From positions 2,691,501 to 2,755,500 of the forward strand of contig NZ_RBXO01000001.1 of assembly GCF_003634935.1 (NCBI RefSeq): a stretch of DNA of 64,000 bases, read 5' to 3'. This stretch comes from Saccharothrix australiensis. Its GTDB lineage: Bacteria > Actinomycetota > Actinomycetes > Mycobacteriales > Pseudonocardiaceae. Shown in pieces: positions 26,260-36,400 of the stretch. The position numbers and the translations under genes were made by a program. The notes under the pieces were generated by a model that was not told the DNA's origin, made no database searches, and saw nothing but the letters and a program-made list of their open reading frames with translations. Within the stretch, counting starts at the first letter, position 1; each line of letters begins with the position of its first letter.

Positions 26260-26847
26260 ATGACCGCCGGACCGGACAGGCAGCCGACCCGCGACACCGA
26301 GCAGGCGCCGGCGACCGGTCGTGCCGGCGGTGATCGCGCGACCCTGCCCGACGTGCTCGCGCCGGACCTGGACGTGCTGTTCTGCGGCATCAACCCCGGC
26401 CTGCTCTCCGCCGCCAAGGGGCAGCACTTCGCCCGGCCGGGCAACCGCTTCTGGCCCGCGCTGCACCTGTCCGGCTTCACGCCGCGCCTGCTGACGCCCG
26501 CCGAGCAGGACGAGCTGCCCCGGTACGGCCTGGGCATCACGAACCTGGTCGCCCGCCCCACCGCGAAGGCCGACGAGCTGACGGCCGAGGAGTTGCGGGC
26601 CGGTGGCGCGCGGCTGACCGCGCTCGCGGCGAGCCACCGGCCCAGGGTGGTGGCGGTCGTCGGGATCACGGCCTACCGCACGGCGTTCGACCGCCGCGCC
26701 GCGCGGGTCGGACCGCAGCCCGAGGCGATCGCCGACTCGCGCCTGTGGGTGCTGCCCAACCCCAGCGGGTTGAACGCCCACTACCGGCTGGCGGACCTCG
26801 CCGCGGTGTTCGGTGAACTGCGGTCGGCGGTCGAGCGGTCCTCGTAG
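26260..26847 (+). CDS. Mismatch-specific uracil/thymine DNA glycosylase (MUG/TDG family)
   Basis: A 195-residue base-excision repair enzyme. The MUG motif with the catalytic Asn is FCGINPGLLSAA, followed by HFARPGNRFWPAL; the second motif is LPNPSGLNAHY. It should remove uracil, ethenocytosine or thymine from mismatches with guanine. The first ~28 residues are a charged extension not typical of the core domain. ATG 26260 is the only start that gives a sensible N-terminus. Confidence 0.95.
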   Translation: MTAGPDRQPTRDTEQAPATGRAGGDRATLPDVLAPDLDVLFCGINPGLLSAAKGQHFARPGNRFWPALHLSGFTPRLLTPAEQDELPRYGLGITNLVARPTAKADELTAEELRAGGARLTALAASHRPRVVAVVGITAYRTAFDRRAARVGPQPEAIADSRLWVLPNPSGLNAHYRLADLAAVFGELRSAVERSS

Positions 26848-26940
26848 GACCGGTCCGCCGCCGCGACCCGGCGGCATCCGGGTGAACCCGATCCGGGTGC
26901 GCGCGCGGCCCGCCGCCCGGTGGTGCGGGATGATGGGGCG

Positions 26941-27162
26941 ATGCGCATCCGCGAGGTGGAGATCTCCGACGACATGATCCGGCTCGGCCAGTTCCTCAAG
27001 CTGGCCGGCCTGGCGGAGAACGGCGCGCACGCCCGCGAACTCGTCGAGGACGGCGAGGTCACCGTCAACGGGCGGGTCGAGGAGCGGCGCGGTGCGCAGC
27101 TGCACGACGGCGACGTGATCGCGGTCGGCGCGGAGAAGGCCAGGCTCGTCGCGAACCGGTAG
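26941..27162 (+). CDS. S4 domain RNA-binding protein
   Basis: A 73-residue protein made almost only of an S4 domain (IRLGQFLKLAGLAENGAHARELVEDGEVTVNG in parts, then GDVIAVG). Similar single-domain proteins (YbcJ/RqcP type) bind rRNA or tRNA, some in ribosome quality control. ATG 26941 begins right before the domain. A hairpin at 27165-27188 probably ends the transcript. Confidence 0.9.
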   Translation: MRIREVEISDDMIRLGQFLKLAGLAENGAHARELVEDGEVTVNGRVEERRGAQLHDGDVIAVGAEKARLVANR

Positions 27163-27164
27163 GG

Positions 27165-27188
27165 GCGGCGTGTCGTCGGTCACGCCGC
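27165..27188 (+). terminator. Hairpin terminator after the S4 protein gene
   Basis: Arms gcggcgtg and cacgccgc pair perfectly around an 8-nt loop, starting 3 bp after the stop codon. Confidence 0.55.
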
Positions 27189-27849
27189 GTGTGCTCGGCG
27201 TCCCCCGGGCGGGCGCGTCCGAGCGCACCACCGCCGTCCGCCGCCGGGTGCACGCCGCGCTCGTCCGATCACCGAAATGGCGGCCGGCGGGCCGCCCCGG
27301 TCACGGGGTGAAGTGGGTCACCGCCGTTCCGGTCCGGTGCCGGGCCCATTTGCGGCGACGTGGCCCCGGCCGCCCGGAACGTTACGCCGAATAGCTTATT
27401 CCATCCCGTGAATGGGTGATCCCGGCGGACCGGGTCGGCACTTCGAGGGGTACCTGGGGTGCTTTTCCGCGAGCCCTTCCACAACGGACCGGAAACGGGT
27501 GTAACGGACGCCGTCCCAGATTCGATTGATCTGCCCGCTCGTGCGTGCGACCACCCATGTGGCACCGCGGGGCGGAAACGACGGGCGCTCGCCAGGATTT
27601 ATCGCGTTCCGCCGTTTCGGTGACAGCCCGGCGCTCGGCGGCTCCCTCGGGGTGAGCGGCGCGGGACCGCGGGAATCGTCGCCCCGACCCCTTGTTCACT
27701 GTGTGTGTAACGCCCCGGCCCGGCGGGACGAATGACGGTTTGCGCGTCGGGAAAACACCGACCGCACAATTGCCGAACCACACGCGGGTCCGTCGGGGAT
27801 GCCCTGCGATGTTGCACGTCCGAACCGGCCCAACCGGGGGAGCACAGCG
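27189..27849. other. Intergenic region before the surface-glycan cluster
   Basis: About 660 bp with no supported gene. Short open frames have poor codon bias and no ribosome sites. The stretch is markedly less GC-rich than its surroundings (around 27370-27520 and 27670-27790), as expected for a long promoter and 5' leader region. It ends with the strong ribosome site gggggag before the sugar transferase. I see no clear promoter consensus. Confidence 0.5.
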
Positions 27850-29331
27850 ATGAGCGAGCAGGTCCGGCCCACGCGACGCAGAGCGGTCGCGGGGGTGACG
27901 ACGGCCGACCGCACGACCCACCCCACGGTGGGCAGTTGGGAACCCGCCTACCGGTACGGCGTCATCGCCGCCGACGTCGTCTCCACCGTGCTCGTCGTGG
28001 TCCTCGGCGGCGCGGTGCTCTCGGCCAACCACCTCTCCTACGGCCCGTTGCCCCTGTTCGCCCTGGAAGCGGTCACGGTCGTCATCGTCCTCGGCTCGCT
28101 GTGCCTGAACCGGGCGTGGAGCACGACGGTGCTCGGCCAGGGCGCGGAGGAGTTCCGCCGCCTGGGTCGCGGCCTGTTCGGGTCGGTCGTCGCGCTGGGC
28201 CTGGGCGCGCTGGCCGCCGGGATGCCGGGCGCGCGGCTGTGGGTGTTCGCGGTGGGCCCGGCGATCGCGCTGGTGGCGTTCCCCGTCCGGTACGCGCTGC
28301 GCCGCCCGCTGCACCGGGCGCGCGGCGAGGGCAAGTGCCTGTTGCCGGTGCTCGCGGCGGGCAACGTCGTCACCGTCAAGGACCTGATCGACCGCACCCG
28401 CCGCGCGCCGCACCTCGGGTGGCGCGTCGACGCGCTGTGCACCGTGGACGGTCGGGCGGACGTCGGCGTCGAGCTGGACGGCATACCCGTGGTGGGCCGG
28501 TTCGGCGAGCTGGCCGAGCAGGTGCGCCGCGGCGGCTACCGGATCGTGGCCGTCACGCCGGACGCCTACTGGACGCCCCGGCGGCTCCAGCAGCTCGCGT
28601 GGGACCTGGAGGGCACCGGCGCGGAGATGGTCGTCGCCGCCGCCCTGATGGACTTCGCCGGTCCGCGCCTGCACGTCACCGGCGTGCTGGGGATGCCGCT
28701 GCTGCGGGTCACCGAGCCGTCGTTCACCGGGTTCCGCCGGGTGGTCAAGACCCTGGTGGACAAGGTCGGCTCGCTGGTGCTGATCGGGCTGCTCGCGCCG
28801 GTGCTGCTGGCGTGCGCGGTGGCGATCACCATCGACACCAGGGGACCGGTGCTCTACAAGCAGCGGCGCGTCGGCAAGGGCGGCAAGCCGTTCACGATCG
28901 TCAAGTTCCGCACGATGGTGACCAACGCCGACGCGCTGCGCGCCCGGTTGGAGAAGGTCAACGAGGGCGCGGGCGTGCTGTTCAAGATGCGGCGCGACCC
29001 CAGGGTCACCGCCGTCGGCCGCGTGCTGCGCCGCTACTCGCTGGACGAGCTGCCGCAGCTGTTCAACGTGGTCGCCGGGTCCATGTCACTGGTCGGGCCG
29101 CGGCCGCCGCTGCCGGAGGAGAGCGCGCGGTACGCGCCGGACGTGCGGCGGCGGCTGCTGGTCAAGCCGGGGATCACCGGGCTGTGGCAGGTGTCCGGCC
29201 GCAGCGACCTGTCGTGGGAGGAGTCCGTCCGGCTGGACCTGCGCTACGTCGAGGACTGGTCGCTGGCGCTGGACGCGCTGATCCTCTGGAAGACCTTCCG
29301 GGCCGTCTTCGGCGGCCAGGGGGCGTACTGA
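27850..29331 (+). CDS. Polyprenyl-phosphate sugar-1-phosphate transferase (initiating glycosyltransferase)
   Basis: A 493-residue membrane enzyme of the WbaP/EpsL-like type that starts repeat-unit synthesis by putting a sugar-1-phosphate on undecaprenyl phosphate. Four N-terminal helices (about residues 30-140) are followed by a cytoplasmic Rossmann-like part, a fifth hydrophobic helix (VLIGLLAPVLLACAVAITID) and the catalytic bacterial sugar transferase domain (YKQRRVGKGGKPFTIVKFRT, LDELPQLFNVV, GPRPPLPEE, KPGITGLWQVSGRSD). ATG 27850 has ribosome site gggggag. It is the first gene of a plus-strand sugar-nucleotide operon, and its stop overlaps a possible ATG of the next gene. Confidence 0.95.
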   Translation: MSEQVRPTRRRAVAGVTTADRTTHPTVGSWEPAYRYGVIAADVVSTVLVVVLGGAVLSANHLSYGPLPLFALEAVTVVIVLGSLCLNRAWSTTVLGQGAEEFRRLGRGLFGSVVALGLGALAAGMPGARLWVFAVGPAIALVAFPVRYALRRPLHRARGEGKCLLPVLAAGNVVTVKDLIDRTRRAPHLGWRVDALCTVDGRADVGVELDGIPVVGRFGELAEQVRRGGYRIVAVTPDAYWTPRRLQQLAWDLEGTGAEMVVAAALMDFAGPRLHVTGVLGMPLLRVTEPSFTGFRRVVKTLVDKVGSLVLIGLLAPVLLACAVAITIDTRGPVLYKQRRVGKGGKPFTIVKFRTMVTNADALRARLEKVNEGAGVLFKMRRDPRVTAVGRVLRRYSLDELPQLFNVVAGSMSLVGPRPPLPEESARYAPDVRRRLLVKPGITGLWQVSGRSDLSWEESVRLDLRYVEDWSLALDALILWKTFRAVFGGQGAY

Positions 29332-29381
29332 TGACCCGCCTACGCACGTCTCCCAGCGGGGGCGGCGGCAAGGAGATGGAG

Positions 29382-30443
29382 ATGGACCAGCCGATCGGCA
29401 TCGCCGTCGTCGGCGCCGGCTACTGGGGGCCGAACCTGGTGCGCAACGCACAGGCGACGCCCGGCCTGAAGCTGCGCTACCTGTGCGACCTGGACGTCGA
29501 GCGCGCCCGCCGGGTGCTCGGCGACTACTCGACCGTGCGGGTCTCCGGCTCGCTGGACGACGTGCTCGCCGACCCGGCCGTGGACGCGGTCGCGATCGCC
29601 ACGCCCGCCGCCACGCACCTGCCGGTGGCGATGGCCGCGCTGCGCGCCGGGAAGCACGTGCTGGTGGAGAAACCGCTCGCGGCGGGGTACACCGAGGGGC
29701 TGGAGCTGGTGCGGGAAGCGGAGTCGCGCGGCCTGACGCTCATGCTCGACCACACGTTCGTCTACACGCCGACCGTGCGGCACCTGCGCGAGCTGGTGCG
29801 CGGCGGCGAGATCGGCACCGTGCAGTACCTGGACTCGGTGCGGGTCAACCTCGGGCTCGTGCAGCCGGACGTGGACGTGCTGTGGGACCTCGCGCCGCAC
29901 GACCTGTCGATCTTCGACGCCATCCTGCCCGACGGGGTGCGCGTGGTGCGCGTGTCGGCGCACGGCTCGGACCCGATCGGCGCGGGTCGCGCGTGCATCG
30001 GGCACCTGACGCTGGAGCTGTCCGACGGCGTGCTGGCCCACGTGCACGTGAACTGGCTGTCGCCGACCAAGATCCGCACCATGATCGTGGGCGGCTCGCG
30101 CCGCACCGTGGTGTGGGACGACCTGAACGTGGTCCAGCGCGTCTCGGTGCACGACCGGGGCGCGGACGTCATCGAGGGCGACGAGGCGCGCACGCAGGCG
30201 ATCATCTCCTACCGCCGCGGCGACACCGTCGCGCCCGCGCTGCCCGAGCGCGAGGCGCTGCGCGGCGTCATGGCGGAGTTCGCGGCCTCGATCACCGAGA
30301 AGCGCCCACCGCTGACCGACGGCTGGTCGGGACTGCGGGTGCTGGCCATCCTGGAAGCGGCGTCGGCGAGCCTGGCCGCCGGCGGCGAGTTCGTGACAGT
30401 GCGGGACGTACGTCCGGCCGAGTGGGAAGAGGCGGTTGCGTGA
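29382..30443 (+). CDS. Gfo/Idh/MocA family sugar-nucleotide oxidoreductase
   Basis: A 353-residue NAD(P)-dependent dehydrogenase. The Rossmann motif is IAVVGAGYWGPNLVRNA, the EKPLA motif (HVLVEKPLAAGYTEG) marks the family, and the C-terminal alpha/beta domain (WDLAPHDLSIFDAIL) supplies the catalytic His region. Close relatives (WlbA/WbpB type) oxidise UDP-GlcNAc-uronate at C3 before transamination. ATG 29382 is preferred because aaggag lies 6 bp upstream; an ATG at 29331 overlapping the previous stop would add 17 residues. It works with the DegT aminotransferases and the LbetaH acetyltransferase of the cluster if a 3-amino sugar is made. Confidence 0.9.
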   Translation: MDQPIGIAVVGAGYWGPNLVRNAQATPGLKLRYLCDLDVERARRVLGDYSTVRVSGSLDDVLADPAVDAVAIATPAATHLPVAMAALRAGKHVLVEKPLAAGYTEGLELVREAESRGLTLMLDHTFVYTPTVRHLRELVRGGEIGTVQYLDSVRVNLGLVQPDVDVLWDLAPHDLSIFDAILPDGVRVVRVSAHGSDPIGAGRACIGHLTLELSDGVLAHVHVNWLSPTKIRTMIVGGSRRTVVWDDLNVVQRVSVHDRGADVIEGDEARTQAIISYRRGDTVAPALPEREALRGVMAEFAASITEKRPPLTDGWSGLRVLAILEAASASLAAGGEFVTVRDVRPAEWEEAVA

Positions 30444-30546
30444 TAGGGCTTGCGAGCAGGCCGACGGACGTGGCGGGGCGCGGGTTCGCCCCGTCGGGCG
30501 CGGGCGGAGCGGTCGCATGACCGGGGTGGCGGCCCGGAAGCAGGGC

Positions 30547-31119
30547 ATGGACATGACGGTCACGCCGACCGGCATCGAGGGCGTGTTCGTCATCCAACCG
30601 GAGTGGTTCGAGGACGAGCGTGGCTTTTTCTTCGAGTCCTACAGCAAGCGCCGCTGGGAGCAGCACGGCCTGCACCTGGACTTCGTGCAGGACAACCACT
30701 CCCGCTCGCAGCGCGGTGTGCTGCGCGGCTTCCACTTCCAGAACGGCCTCGCGCCGCAGCACCGCCTGGTGCGCTGCACGGTCGGCGCGATCTGGGACGT
30801 GGTGGTCGACCTCCGCGTCGGCTCGCCCACGTTCGGCAAGTGGTTCGGCATCGAGCTGTCGGCGACCAACCGGACGCAACTGCTGATGGGCCCGGAGTTC
30901 GCGCACGGCTTCGCGGTGCTGTCCGACGTCGCCGAGGTGCAGTACAAGACGACCGGCTTCCACAACCCGGCGGCCGAGGGGCTGCTGGCGTGGGACGACC
31001 CGGACGTGGCCGTGCCGTGGCCGATCGAGAACCCGACGCTGTCCGCGAAGGACAGCGGCAACCCCAGCCTGGCGGCGTACCTGGCCGACCCCGCGTTCCA
31101 CTACGGAGAATCAGCGTGA
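30547..31119 (+). CDS. dTDP-4-dehydrorhamnose 3,5-epimerase-like protein
   Basis: A 190-residue RmlC-type cupin. Visible features are FVIQPEWFEDERGFFFESYS, QDNHSRSQRGVLRGFHFQ (catalytic His region), VVVDLRVGSPTFGKW and MGPEFAHGFAVLSDVAEVQYK. It epimerises a 4-keto-6-deoxy nucleotide sugar, but no RmlA/B/D partners are in the window, so the exact sugar is open. Starts at 30517, 30547 and 30553 are possible; 30547 is chosen for ribosome site ggaag at 30536-30540. The stop overlaps the GTG of the epimerase gene. Confidence 0.92.
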   Translation: MDMTVTPTGIEGVFVIQPEWFEDERGFFFESYSKRRWEQHGLHLDFVQDNHSRSQRGVLRGFHFQNGLAPQHRLVRCTVGAIWDVVVDLRVGSPTFGKWFGIELSATNRTQLLMGPEFAHGFAVLSDVAEVQYKTTGFHNPAAEGLLAWDDPDVAVPWPIENPTLSAKDSGNPSLAAYLADPAFHYGESA

Positions 31120-32117
31120 ACCTGCGTGACGCACGTGTCCTGATCACCGGCGGTGCGGGCCTCATCGGCTCGACCATCGCCGACCACCTGCTCGACGAGG
31201 GCGTCGCCGAGATCGTCGTGCTGGACAACCTGGTGCGCGGCCGGCTGGAGAACCTCGCCGGCCCGCTGGCCGCCGGCGCGGTGCGGTTCGTGGAGGGCGA
31301 CCTGCGCGACGTCGACACCGTCCGGTCCGTTGTGGACGGTGTGGACCTGGTGTTCCACCAGGCTGCCATCCGGATCACGCAGTGCGCCGAGGAGCCGCGG
31401 CTGGCGCACGACGTGCTGGCCACCGGCACCTTCAACGTGCTGGAAGCCGCCGTGCGGGCGAACGTGACGAAGGTCGTGGCCGCCTCCTCCGCCTCGGTGT
31501 ACGGCCTGGCCGAGGTGTTCCCGACCGAGGAGGGCCACCACACGTACGGCAACCGCACGCTCTACGGCGCGGCCAAGGTCTACAACGAGGGCCTGCTGCG
31601 CAGCTTCCACGAGATGTACGGCCTGGACTACGTCGGCCTGCGCTACTTCAACGTGTACGGCCCGCGCATGGACGTCTTCGGCGTCTACACCGAGGTCCTG
31701 GTGCGCTGGATGGAGCGCATCGCCGCGGGCACCCCGCCGCTGATCCTCGGCGACGGCAGCCAGACGATGGACTTCGTCCACATCTCCGACATCGCCCGCG
31801 CCAACGTGCTGGCGGCCAAGAGCGACGCCACCGACGAGGTGTTCAACGTCGCCTCCGGCGTCGAGACCAGCCTCGCCCAGCTCGCCGACGCGCTGCTGGA
31901 CGTCATGGGGCGCGCGGACCTCCGGCCCGAGCACGGCCCGGAGCGCAAGGTCAACGCGGTGCCCCGCCGCCTGGCGAGCACCGCCGCCGCCCGCGAGAAG
32001 CTCGGCTTCGAGGCGCGGGTGGCGCTCCACGACGGACTGGCGGACCTCGTGACGTGGTGGCGCGCCGAGACCGCAGCCGAGACCGCCGACCAGAAGCTCC
32101 AGGGAGCCGCCGGATGA
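31116..32117 (+). CDS. NAD-dependent nucleotide-sugar epimerase/dehydratase (SDR)
   Basis: A 333-residue extended short-chain dehydrogenase. The NAD-binding motif is LITGGAGLIGS, the catalytic Ser is in ASSASVYG, and the Tyr/Lys pair is in LYGAAKVYNE. NVYGPRMDVFGVYTEVLVRW fits UDP-glucose/GlcNAc 4-epimerase relatives. It makes a sugar nucleotide for the glycan cluster; the direction (epimerase or dehydratase) cannot be fixed from sequence. GTG 31116 overlaps the previous stop, with ribosome site ggaga, and its own stop overlaps the next ATG. Confidence 0.92.
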   Translation: MNLRDARVLITGGAGLIGSTIADHLLDEGVAEIVVLDNLVRGRLENLAGPLAAGAVRFVEGDLRDVDTVRSVVDGVDLVFHQAAIRITQCAEEPRLAHDVLATGTFNVLEAAVRANVTKVVAASSASVYGLAEVFPTEEGHHTYGNRTLYGAAKVYNEGLLRSFHEMYGLDYVGLRYFNVYGPRMDVFGVYTEVLVRWMERIAAGTPPLILGDGSQTMDFVHISDIARANVLAAKSDATDEVFNVASGVETSLAQLADALLDVMGRADLRPEHGPERKVNAVPRRLASTAAAREKLGFEARVALHDGLADLVTWWRAETAAETADQKLQGAAG

Positions 32118-33229
32118 TCCCCATCACCCGCCTGTACGTCGGCCGGGAGGAGGCCGACGCCGCCGCCGAGGCGGTCCTGTCCGGGTGGCTGTCGGTCGGC
32201 CCGCGCGCGGCGAAGTTCGAGCAGCTGGTGGCCGAGCAGGTCGGCGCGGCGCACGCGGTGGCCGTGAACAGCGCGACCACCGGGCTGCACCTGGCGCTCG
32301 CGGCGCTGGGCGTCGGCGCGGGCGACGAGGTGATCTGCCCGTCGTTCACGTTCATCGCGACGCCGAACTCGATCCGCTACACCGGGGCCACCCCGGTGTT
32401 CGCCGACATCGACGAGCGCACCTACAACATCGACCCCGCGCACGTCGAACGGCTGATCACACCGCGCACCAAGGCGATCATGCCCGCGTCGCAGATCGGG
32501 CTGCCCGCCGACCTGCACGCCCTCAAGGACATCGCGCGCAGGCACGGCCTGCACCTGGTCGAGGACGCCGCGCCCGCTTACGGCGCGACCATCGACGGCG
32601 TCCGGCTCGGCGCGATCAGCGACATCACGGTGTTCTCCTTCGACGCGCGCAAGATCCTCACCACCGGCGAGGGCGGCGTCGTCACCACCGACGATGCCGA
32701 GGTGGCCGCCAAGCTGAAGGCGTTGCGGGCGCACGCCGCCTCGGTCTCCACGCTGGCGCGGCACACCTCGACGGCGGTGATCGCGGAGAGCTACGACGAG
32801 GTCGGCTTCAACTACAAGATGACCGACATCCAGGCCGCGGTCGGCGTGGTGCAGCTCGGCAAGCTGGACCACGTGGTGAAGACCCGCCGCGCGCTGGCCG
32901 CCCGGTACGACGAGCTGCTGGCGGGCAACGAGTCGGTGATCACGCCGCACGAGCCGGCCGGGTTCGGGCACGTGTACCAGTCGTACCTGGTGCGGCTGAA
33001 GGGCCACGCCCGGATCGACGTGATGAACGCGATGGCGCTGCGGGGCGTCGCGACCAGGCGGATCACCGCGTGCCACCTGGAACCGGTGTACCACGCGGGG
33101 GAGGCCACCCCGTCGCTGCCGGTGACCGAGCGGGTGGCGGCCGACCACATCCTCCTGCCGCACTTCGTGGGGCTGACCGACGAGGAGCAGGACGAGGTCG
33201 TCGCGGCGCTCGCCGCCGCCACCGCCTAG
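32114..33229 (+). CDS. DegT/DnrJ/EryC1/StrS sugar aminotransferase (copy 1)
   Basis: A 371-residue PLP-dependent aminotransferase acting on keto sugars bound to a nucleotide. The N-terminus (ITRLYVGREEADAAAEAVLSG), substrate loop SATTGLHLALAALGVGAGDEV, cofactor Asp in LVEDAAPAYGA and PLP lysine in SFDARKILTTGEGG are in the family order. It shares the operon with the NAD epimerase (ATGA overlap). A second DegT protein at 38978 has different specificity residues, so two amino groups or two sugars may be made. A terminator hairpin follows. Confidence 0.94.
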   Translation: MIPITRLYVGREEADAAAEAVLSGWLSVGPRAAKFEQLVAEQVGAAHAVAVNSATTGLHLALAALGVGAGDEVICPSFTFIATPNSIRYTGATPVFADIDERTYNIDPAHVERLITPRTKAIMPASQIGLPADLHALKDIARRHGLHLVEDAAPAYGATIDGVRLGAISDITVFSFDARKILTTGEGGVVTTDDAEVAAKLKALRAHAASVSTLARHTSTAVIAESYDEVGFNYKMTDIQAAVGVVQLGKLDHVVKTRRALAARYDELLAGNESVITPHEPAGFGHVYQSYLVRLKGHARIDVMNAMALRGVATRRITACHLEPVYHAGEATPSLPVTERVAADHILLPHFVGLTDEEQDEVVAALAAATA

Positions 33230-33242
33230 CGGGCGGCACGCG

Positions 33243-33279
33243 GACCCGGTGGCCGGTGGGGAATCCCGGCCACCGGGTC
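33243..33279 (+). terminator. Strong terminator hairpin after the first sugar-nucleotide operon
   Basis: Arms of 14 bp (gacccggtggccgg and complement) with a 9-nt loop begin 14 bp after the aminotransferase stop. They should isolate the upstream operon from the secreted-protein gene. Confidence 0.8.
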
Positions 33280-33384
33280 TCGTCGTTCGCGTCCACGGCG
33301 GACCCGTCGCGGCGGCGCGGATCGTCGGTCCCGTCCCGGATCGCGCCCTCCGCCGGGTCGTCACCCAATCGAGATCCCCGCTGT

Positions 33385-33404
33385 CGTAACGGATTCACAT
33401 TACG
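33385..33404. promoter_or_regulatory. Small inverted repeat CGTAA-N10-TTACG upstream of the large secreted protein
   Basis: In an AT-richer patch about 85-100 bp before the start of the 1604-residue protein gene, CGTAA and TTACG form a 5-bp inverted repeat. It could be an operator or part of a promoter. The support is weak. Confidence 0.25.
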
Positions 33405-33487
33405 CATCGACTTCCGGAGCGACGAGGTCGCGTCGCGGGGAATGGCGACGACGGGTCGCGGAGCACGTTCGAGGAGATGAGTGGCCG

Positions 33488-36400
33488 ATGGCGTCGCCGA
33501 TGAGACGTCTTGTGAGAACCCTGTGCGCCGCGCTGGTGGTCGCCGGCGGCGTCGCGCCGCTGGTGGTCCTCACCGCGCCGGTCGCGAACGCCGCGCCGTG
33601 CGACGCACCGGTGGTCAACAAGGTGCTGTGCGAGAACTCCAAGCCGGGCACGCCGGACTGGCAGGTGCCCTCGCGCGACGACTCGATCCTGGGCTACACC
33701 ACGGACATCAGCACCACTCCCGGCGGCCAGGTCGCGTTCAAGATGCTGACCAACGCCCCGTCCTACACGATCGACATCTTCCGGCTCGGCTGGTACGGCG
33801 GCGTCGGCGCGCGCCAGGTCGGCTCCGTGTCCCGCACCACGCCGCAGAACCAGCCGCCGTGCCTGCGCGATTCCCCGAGCGCCCTCATCGACTGCGGCAA
33901 CTGGGCCGTGTCGGTCACCTGGAACGTGCCGGCGGACGCCGTCTCGGGCATCTACTACGCCCGCGTGACCCGCAACGACAACGGCCTGCGCAACGAGATC
34001 GTGTTCGTCGTGCGCGACGACACGAGCAGGTCGCAGGTCCTCTTCCAGACCTCCGACTCGACGTGGGTCGCCTACAACCGCTACGGCGGCAACTCGCTGT
34101 ACTTCGGCGACGGCCCCGGTCAGGGCGGCCAGGCGTACAAGGTGAGCTACAACCGCCCGTACACCGGCGGCGACGGCGACGAGAACTTCATCTTCAACGC
34201 CGAGTACCCGATGCTCCGGTTCCTGGAGCGCAACGGCTACGACCTGAGCTACACCACCGACGTCGACACCGCCCGGCGCGGCCACCTCATCAAGAACCAC
34301 CGCGTGTTCATGGCCGTCGGCCACGACGAGTACTGGTCCAACGAGCAGCGCGCGAACGTGGAGGCCGCCCGTGACGCGGGCGTGCACCTGGCGTTCCTGA
34401 CCGGCAACGAGATCTTCTGGAAGACCCGCTGGGAGAAGAGCATCGACACCTCCCGGACCGACTGGCGGACCGTCGCCAGCTACAAGGAGACCAAGGGCAC
34501 CCAGAACGACGGCCTGGACGACTGGACCGGCACCTGGCGCGACCCGCGCCACAGCCCGCCGCAGGACGGCGGCCGACCGGAGAACGCGTTGCTGGGCAAC
34601 ATCTTCATGGTCAACGGCCGCCGCGACGACGCCCTCCAGGTACCGGCCGCGTACGGGAAGATGCGGTTGTGGCGGCACACGAGCTTGCAGAACATGGCCG
34701 CCGGCACCAGCTACACGTTCCAGCCCGGCACGCTCGGCTACGAGTGGAACACGGTGGAGGACAACGGCTACCAGCCCGCGGGTGTCGGCCAGTTCTCCCG
34801 CACCACCGTCGCCATGCCCGAGGGTCCGTACGTGCTCCAGAACCACGGTGACGAGTACGCGCCGGGCACCAAGACGCACGCGATCACCTACTACAAGCAC
34901 TCGTCGGGGTCACTGGTGTTCGGCGCGGGCACGGTGCAGTGGGCGTGGGGCGTCGACGACGAGCACGCGTTCCTCACCAACACGCCGACCTCCGACATCC
35001 GGATGCAGCAGGCGACGGTGAACTTCCTGGCCGACATGGGCGTCCAGGCCACCACGCTGATGCCCGGCCTGGTCCGGGCCACGGCGTCGGGCGACACCAC
35101 GCCGCCGACCGTGACCTACACCAGCGTCCCGCCGCTGTCCAAGGTCGGCCAGCCCTACACGTTCGCGGGCACCGTCACCGACGCGGGCCAGGTGACTGGT
35201 GTCGAGGTGTCCACCGACGGCGGCGTGCGCTGGCACCCCGCCGAGTGGCAGGCCGGTCGGACCGCCTGGAGCTACACCTACACGCCGCCCGCGTCCGGCC
35301 CGGCCCAGCTGCGGGTCCGCGCCGTGGACGACTCGCTGAACCTGTCCACGCCGGTCACCGCGTCGCCCGGCGTCGGCGCGCGCACCTGCCCGTGCGGCTT
35401 GTGGACGGACAACGACGCCCCGAAGACGCCGGACATCCTGGACGGCTCCGCGCTGGAACTCGGCGTGAAGTGGCGCGCCAACACCGACGGCTACGTCCGC
35501 GGCGTGAAGTTCTACAAGGGACCCGGCAACACCGGCACGCACACCGGCACCCTGTGGAACCGCGACGGGCAGCGGTTGGCCACCGGCACGTTCGTCAACG
35601 AGACGGCGTCGGGCTGGCAGACCCTGCTGTTCCCGGTGCCCGTCGCGGTGTCGGCCGACACCACCTACATCGCGTCGTACCTGTCGCCCACCGGGCACTT
35701 CTCGGTCGACACCGAGTACTTCAGCCGCAGCTCCCGCTACCTGGAGCCGTTGACCGGCCTGCAAACCGGCGTGGACGGGCCGAACGGCGTGTTCCGCTCG
35801 GGGCCTGGCTTCCCGGACCGCACCTCGCAGGACAGCAACTACTGGGTCGACGTGCTGTGGGCGCCCGACCCCGGACCGGACACCCGCGCGCCGGAGCTGA
35901 CGGGCACCAACCCGTTGGCGGGCGCGTCCAGCGTGGGGCTCGACCCGACGCTGAGCGCGTCCTACGACGAGGCCGTGAACCCGGCGACCGCGCAGGTGAC
36001 GCTGACCGGTCCGGGCGGTCCCGTCGCCGGCACCACCTCCGTGACCGGCAACGGGAAGACCGTCCAGTTCACGCCGGGCGCCGCGCTCACCACCGGCGCC
36101 ACCTACACGGCGACGGTGAAGGCCAAGGACGCGGCGGGCAACGAGACACCGACCCACACCTGGTCGTTCACCACCGGCTCGAACCGCCCGGCGACGTGCC
36201 CGTGCACGGTCTGGGACGACTTCGCGACGCCCACCACGCCGAGCGCGGACGACGCCACCCCGGTCGAGGTGGGCACGAAGGTCCGCTTCAACGGCAAGGG
36301 CGAGGTGCTCGGCGTCCGGTTCTACAAGGGCGCGGGCAACACCGGCACCCACAAGGGTTCCCTGTGGTCGTCCAGCGGCCTGCTGCTGGGCACCGGCACG

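Noticed and set aside
27170-27735. Short open frames upstream of the sugar transferase
   Set aside because: Arg/Pro-rich shadows in an AT-richer leader region without ribosome sites or similarity to anything I recognise.
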